The notes beneath the pieces are model-generated. The model had not been told where the DNA came from. It saw only the letters and a program-made list of their open reading frames with translations, and searched no databases. Of a stretch of 25,603 nucleotides of DNA, positions 21,238 to 25,603 are shown one piece after another (position 1 is the stretch's first letter; the number at the start of each line of letters is the position of its first letter). The DNA is from CAIVAT01 sp038212325 (GTDB lineage: Bacteria > Bacteroidota > Bacteroidia > Bacteroidales > FEN-979), in contig JBBQUQ010000048.1 in the NCBI GenBank assembly GCA_038212325.1, forward strand, positions 1 through 25,603. The letters run 5' to 3'. Made by a program: the position numbers and the translations under genes.

Positions 21238-24060
21238 CTATTTTTTCTCGGGCATGAGTACGACACGCACATAATGATCGGGTTTCAGAAAGGTTGAAGC
21301 CGCAATTCTGAGGTCTTCAGTGGTCACTGCGTTTACACGCTCCTTAAACGTATCGATATTGTTCGGGGAGTCGTTGTTGAAATAGAGAGACTCGACCTTT
21401 CTGAGCCAGAATTCATTCTTTTCGAGATCTGTTTCCCTGCCGCGGATCATGGCCTCCTGCGCTTTTTTCAAATCAACTTCTGTCGGACCGCTTTTCCTGA
21501 TTTTTTTAATTTCCCCGAAAACTGCCTTGGTCAGTTTTTCCGTGGTACTGGGCGAGCATCCGAACATCACCATCAACTGAACTGTTGGCTTGGGATATTT
21601 GTCGAGGTTCACCATGACCTGCGGCGAATATACGCCGCTCATTTTCTCCCTGATCACCTCAACCAGTTTGATTGCCATGATCTCTTTGATCATGTTCATG
21701 CAAAGCACATTTTTTTCGGTCCACTCAAAGTCTTCAGGCATAACGAGCCCAACCATGCTCTGCGGATCGGTTCCCTTGTAAACCGTCACATTCGTAATGC
21801 CCGGGGCAGCCTTCGGAGAGGTATCTTTCCAGGTTTCGCTGCGGTTCAACTGAGGCAGGCTTCCGAAATATTGTGCAATCAGCGGGGAAATTGAATCAAC
21901 TGAGAAGTTGCCGACCAGGAAAAACCTGAAATCGCCCGCGTCGGCAAACCGGTCTCTGTATATCTTAAAGGCCTGGTCAAGGTTTACTTCATTCAGTTGC
22001 TCAGGGCTGGGGAAGATGATCATGCGCTTGTACCCCGGATAGACCACTTTGAACAAGGTGTCGTAGAAAGTCATGATCGGGTTGCTCTTCATGAATTTCA
22101 TCTGGTTCTCCATTTGCGACATAAAGGCTTTAAAGGCGGTTGTATCCTTCCGGGGCTGTTCAAAATAGAGATAGATAAGCTGCGTCATGGTTTCAAAGTC
22201 CTTGGGTGTGGTAGTTCCCCTGAAACCTTCCTTAACATCGTCGATGTATGGATTGATCTGTATGTTCTTACCTTTCAGTTTTTTCTGGAGTTCTATGTTG
22301 TCAAAACTGCCGATTCCGCTCAAGTCGATGATCTGGGTCGCATAATTGGCCGACATGAATTCCTTGTCGGGAACGAGAGAATTTCCTCCCGGGCTGTATG
22401 CCGACAGGAGAATTTCATCGTTTTTAAAGTTGGTGTGTTTCAGCACGACGATTACGCCATTCGACAGGGTAAGTTCGGTGAAGCCGAGTTCCTTATTCTC
22501 CTTGCGACCGGTTATCGTTCCTGGTTTCACGGTTCCCTGCACGAGCGGTTCCGCCCGCACGTTGTCGACATATGCTGTCAGTTCCTTTGTTTTCGATTCA
22601 CGGATGATGGCGAGTATTTCATCCTGCGTCGGCACCTTCACGCCCGGCTTTTCGGGAGCCATCACCACGAGTCCGAGGTTCTTGTCGCTGACCCATTTCT
22701 GCGCCAGGTCGTTGATCTCACTCAATTTGATTTCCGGAAGGATGTTCTTCAGGTACTTGAATTTTTTCTGGGCCCCCGGAATGGCGTCTTCCGACAAGTA
22801 GTTGCTCACGTATTCGGAACAGAAAACATTGGATTCGGTTTTATCGAATTCTTTCGCGCTCTTTTCATACTGGCTGAAGATCTCCTCTTTCTGGCGGTCA
22901 AGTTCGGTTTGGGTGAACCCAAAACGTTTTACGCGCTCATTTTCTGCAAGCAGCACTTCGAGGCTTTTGTCAATCTGGCTTTCCTTGGTCATGGCATTGA
23001 TCATGAAGGCATCTTTATTCCGTGAAAGAAATCGTCCGTACCCGGCTCCGGCATAAACATAGGGCGATTCAGGCTTCTGTGAAATTTCACCGAAGCGGTT
23101 GTTGAGCATGCCGGTGTAGAGCTCCGACATGATCTTGTCGCGAAAATCGCCCAGGGTTTTATCCGGGCTGAGCGGATGCTTGTAAAACACAAGCACAAAA
23201 TTATCCGTTGCCTCTTTATCGGTTGCGATGGCAATGAGGGGCTCCTCATTGTCAGGAATGTCGAAGGTGGTTCGCTCCCTTGGATTTTCAGGATTTTTCA
23301 TGTTGCCGAAATGTGCCTTGATCCGGGCTTCCGCCTCCGCCAGGTCGAGATCACCTACGAGCACCACTGCCTGAAGGTTCGGACGATACCAATCATGATA
23401 GAAATCTTTTAAGGTCTCAAACTTGAAATTCTCAATCACCTCTATTTTCCCGATGGGAATGCGGTCCGCGTACTTCGACCCTTTGAAGATGACCGGGAAG
23501 AATTTCTTCATCATTCGGTCCTGGGCTCCCAGGCCAAGCCGCCACTCCTCGGTGATGATACCACGTTCCTTGTCGATCTCTTTATTGTCAAGAATGGCAT
23601 AGTGGGCCCAGTCTTCCAGCACTTTATAGCCATTTTCCACGAGCGTTGTGTCGTCTGTCGGAAGCTGGAGCATGTAAACGGTTTCATCAAAACTGGTGTA
23701 GGCATTGATGTCGGCGCCAAACCGCACTCCGGTTTTCTGAAGAAAATCAATCAGTTCATTCTTGGGGAAGGTCCTGGTCCCGTTAAAGTTCATATGCTCC
23801 ATGAAATGCGCCAGCCCCTGCTGGTTGTCATTTTCAAGAATTGAGCCGGCATTGACGACCAGTCTTAATTCCACCCTTTTTTCCGGTTTGCTGTTTTTCC
23901 GGATATAATAAACAAGCCCGTTTTCCAGCTTGCCGATTTTTACATTTGGATCGACTGCCAGTGGCGTGGTAAGGTCAACAACCGGCTGCTGGCTGAATAC
24001 CGAGATGGCAATGAGCGTCATGCTGATCATTGCCAGCGACTTAAGGATCGAATTTTTCAT
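21238..24060 (-). CDS. M16 family zinc metallopeptidase (pitrilysin/insulinase type)
   Basis: A 940-residue peptidase from the ATG at 24060, which starts a signal peptide (MKNSILKSLAMISMTLIAISVFSQ); an ATG 36 bp upstream would hide it. The inverted zinc motif is HFMEH (H85, E88, H89), with the third ligand expected in the KERGIITEEWR helix (165-173). The protein contains two M16 halves: an active N-terminal one (about 45-400) and a C-terminal one from about 525 (TELTLSNGVIVVLKHTNF) lacking HxxEH, as usual. Localisation is probably periplasmic or envelope. It lies 70 bp after the TonB receptor gene and directly before smpB. Confidence 0.94.
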   Translation of the reverse strand: MKNSILKSLAMISMTLIAISVFSQQPVVDLTTPLAVDPNVKIGKLENGLVYYIRKNSKPEKRVELRLVVNAGSILENDNQQGLAHFMEHMNFNGTRTFPKNELIDFLQKTGVRFGADINAYTSFDETVYMLQLPTDDTTLVENGYKVLEDWAHYAILDNKEIDKERGIITEEWRLGLGAQDRMMKKFFPVIFKGSKYADRIPIGKIEVIENFKFETLKDFYHDWYRPNLQAVVLVGDLDLAEAEARIKAHFGNMKNPENPRERTTFDIPDNEEPLIAIATDKEATDNFVLVFYKHPLSPDKTLGDFRDKIMSELYTGMLNNRFGEISQKPESPYVYAGAGYGRFLSRNKDAFMINAMTKESQIDKSLEVLLAENERVKRFGFTQTELDRQKEEIFSQYEKSAKEFDKTESNVFCSEYVSNYLSEDAIPGAQKKFKYLKNILPEIKLSEINDLAQKWVSDKNLGLVVMAPEKPGVKVPTQDEILAIIRESKTKELTAYVDNVRAEPLVQGTVKPGTITGRKENKELGFTELTLSNGVIVVLKHTNFKNDEILLSAYSPGGNSLVPDKEFMSANYATQIIDLSGIGSFDNIELQKKLKGKNIQINPYIDDVKEGFRGTTTPKDFETMTQLIYLYFEQPRKDTTAFKAFMSQMENQMKFMKSNPIMTFYDTLFKVVYPGYKRMIIFPSPEQLNEVNLDQAFKIYRDRFADAGDFRFFLVGNFSVDSISPLIAQYFGSLPQLNRSETWKDTSPKAAPGITNVTVYKGTDPQSMVGLVMPEDFEWTEKNVLCMNMIKEIMAIKLVEVIREKMSGVYSPQVMVNLDKYPKPTVQLMVMFGCSPSTTEKLTKAVFGEIKKIRKSGPTEVDLKKAQEAMIRGRETDLEKNEFWLRKVESLYFNNDSPNNIDTFKERVNAVTTEDLRIAASTFLKPDHYVRVVLMPEKK

Positions 24061-24130
24061 ATGGTCTGGTTTTAAAGAGATCTCGCGAAATTCCATGCAA
24101 TTTTACCAATTTTTCACCAAACATCCAAGA

Positions 24131-25603
24131 TTAAATCTTCAGTGTAATCCCGACAAGAAAATTGATCGTTGCCTGCGGAAAGTATCCGTTAATCTCATTG
24201 TATGCACCTCCGAGGTAATAGGGGTAAATCCAGGCGTTCGAAACGTATTCCTGGTTAAAGAGGTTATTAACGGCAAGGTTGAAACCGATTTCCCCGATGT
24301 TTTTCGGGTGGATTGTATAGATAGCTCCGAATCCATTCACCAGGTAGCCATTGAGCGACCTGCTGTCATTCGAAGTATTGTCGATATATTGTTTCCCCAC
24401 ATATTTGGCATTCAGGCTCAATGAGAGCTGCGATATGGGCTTATACGTCAACAGGCTGCCGATGATAACACCGGGAGAGAATGAAAGATCGGTGTTACCC
24501 AGGTAAAGGGTATCCTGTCCGAGGGGTTGCCAGTCATCGGTGTAAGTATCGGTATATTGCGTGAAGCCTTTGATCCTGTTACTGCTGAGGGTGGTGTTGA
24601 ATTTCCATTGCAACTTCTTTTGGAAAAGGTCGATTACTGCAGACAGTTCAATGCCTGTGCGGTAGCTGTGAGGTACATTTACCATAATGGCCGCGCCTGT
24701 ATTGTTGATCTCGCCGGTAAGGATCAACTGGTTTATATACGACATGTAATAGAGATTGGCGTTAACCGACAGATTGGGGATTTTACAGGAGTATCCCAGT
24801 TCGTAGTCATAGAGTGTCTCATGGTTTGGCATTTGCCCCGGAACAGCATCCAGGTAATTGGTCCGGCTGGGTTCGCGGTTTGCAACCCCGATCGAAAAAT
24901 AGAGGTCATTTTTTTTGTTGAGTTCGACATAGATCCCGCCTTTCGGATTAAAGAAATTAAACAGGTGTTCCTGGTTTACGGACGCTAAATTATCCTGTGT
25001 TCCCTCCATGATATAGTTGACATAGCGGTATTGCAGGTCGGCAAACAGGTTCAAATGGCTGATCATCTGCCAGCTGCCTTTCAGGTATATGCTGAAATCT
25101 TTTTTCAACCCGGTATTGTAATACCAGTTGAGTTCGTTGTTCCTGTTGGAGGCGTATTGAGCCCAGGTAATTTTGCCGAAATGCTCACCATGATAGCTGT
25201 TCCATCCTCCGCCCAATGTTAATTTCAACCGGTCGGGAACTGAGTAGTTTGATGAAAAAGTGATCCCATAAAAATCGTTGTCCATCAGTTTACGGTTTAC
25301 CAGGCCGGTGGTTGTAATCGTATCATTTCCAATAATCACATTGTCAAGGCCATAGTTTGAAAAATAGGCGTCCTGTTTATAATTCTCATAGTATCCATGC
25401 CCCCTGGTGTAAAAGAGCGCTGCATTCACATTCCAGTTTTTTGCAAGGGACTGTGAGAGCAGAAGCTGGTAATGATCCTGCTGGTAGTTGTCTGTCTGGT
25501 TGTTGTAATAAGTGATGCTGCCGCCATCGTCGGTGTACTCGCCGGCCGGGTTGTACGTCCGGTTGGTCGGCAGCGAATCCTTCGGCGCACCCTCCCAGGC
25601 CTG
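24131..25603 (-). CDS. TonB-dependent receptor, N-terminus beyond the window
   Basis: The visible 490 residues are the C-terminal part of an outer-membrane TonB-dependent receptor. The frame is open to the right edge; the GTG at 25429 is internal, since coding continues upstream with QAWEGAPKDSLPTNRTYNPA and YYNNQTDNYQQDHYQ. Beta-barrel strands follow (for example LYFSIGVANREPSRTNYLDA, YELGYSCKIPNLSVNANLYYM, LSLSLNAKYVGKQYIDNT), with VNNLFNQEYVSNAWIYPY near the end and a terminal strand INFLVGITLKI. This resembles FecA/siderophore- or vitamin-type receptors rather than a SusC; the substrate cannot be told. The plug and TonB box are missing from the window. Confidence 0.93.
   Translation of the reverse strand, partial: QAWEGAPKDSLPTNRTYNPAGEYTDDGGSITYYNNQTDNYQQDHYQLLLSQSLAKNWNVNAALFYTRGHGYYENYKQDAYFSNYGLDNVIIGNDTITTTGLVNRKLMDNDFYGITFSSNYSVPDRLKLTLGGGWNSYHGEHFGKITWAQYASNRNNELNWYYNTGLKKDFSIYLKGSWQMISHLNLFADLQYRYVNYIMEGTQDNLASVNQEHLFNFFNPKGGIYVELNKKNDLYFSIGVANREPSRTNYLDAVPGQMPNHETLYDYELGYSCKIPNLSVNANLYYMSYINQLILTGEINNTGAAIMVNVPHSYRTGIELSAVIDLFQKKLQWKFNTTLSSNRIKGFTQYTDTYTDDWQPLGQDTLYLGNTDLSFSPGVIIGSLLTYKPISQLSLSLNAKYVGKQYIDNTSNDSRSLNGYLVNGFGAIYTIHPKNIGEIGFNLAVNNLFNQEYVSNAWIYPYYLGGAYNEINGYFPQATINFLVGITLKI

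Noticed and set aside
21997..23025. Long plus-strand ORF of 342 codons opposite the M16 peptidase gene
   Set aside because: It is the antisense shadow of a clear M16 peptidase; its sequence shows no recognisable domain and no promoter.

Overview
The window looks like core chromosome of a Bacteroidota bacterium, probably an environmental relative of the Bacteroidales. Four things point there: lineage-typical families (DUF5683, DUF3276/PUR-alpha-like, DUF4294, DUF5723, the type IX secretion protein PorQ, a long NusB), the gene order parA-parB-DUF5683-dapB, TAnnTTTG-type promoter elements with few Shine-Dalgarno sequences, and a SusC/FecA-like TonB-dependent receptor. Gene density is high and nearly everything is housekeeping. 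I see no CRISPR array, prophage, transposase or restriction locus.

Layout. 1-2933 (minus): parA, parB, a DUF5683 membrane protein and a 3'-truncated dapB, packed with overlaps or zero spacing. 2966-3138: a dispersed repeat that also encodes the end of the DUF3276 gene (3113-3505, minus). 3661-8132 (plus): nusB, porQ, ispH, recF and a DUF721/DciA-like gene, with a 9-bp tandem repeat between the last two. 8139-10960 (minus): a 2-oxo acid dehydrogenase E2, a DEDDh exonuclease and an FAH-family hydrolase. 11035-17020 (minus): tRNA-Leu, trigger factor, clpP, clpX, DUF4294 and a large glycosyltransferase fusion. 17021-17354 is a 334-bp intergenic stretch holding a second, inverted copy of the dispersed repeat. 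17355-18845 (plus) is a DUF5723 outer-membrane protein, convergent with an oligopeptide-type ABC permease (18842-19951, minus). A tRNA-His follows with a near-ideal promoter and a bidirectional terminator. 20119-25603 (minus): a TonB-dependent receptor running off the right edge, an M16 peptidase, smpB and an exported thioredoxin-fold protein.

Functionally the window joins chromosome segregation (ParAB), replication and repair (RecF, DUF721, exonuclease), protein quality control (trigger factor, ClpXP, SmpB), isoprenoid and lysine/cell-wall precursor synthesis (IspH, DapB), and cell-envelope traffic (PorQ, DUF5723, TonB receptor, M16 peptidase, ABC permease).

I did not find a convincing new multi-gene system. 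The oddities most worth following up are a trigger factor that seems to lack its PPIase domain and has a His-rich tail; a tRNA-His whose acceptor stem has two adjacent mismatches; a pair of related composite repeats, one of which extends a coding sequence; a glycosyltransferase fused to what looks like a catalytically dead sugar-phosphate transferase; and a perfect palindrome between tig and clpP.
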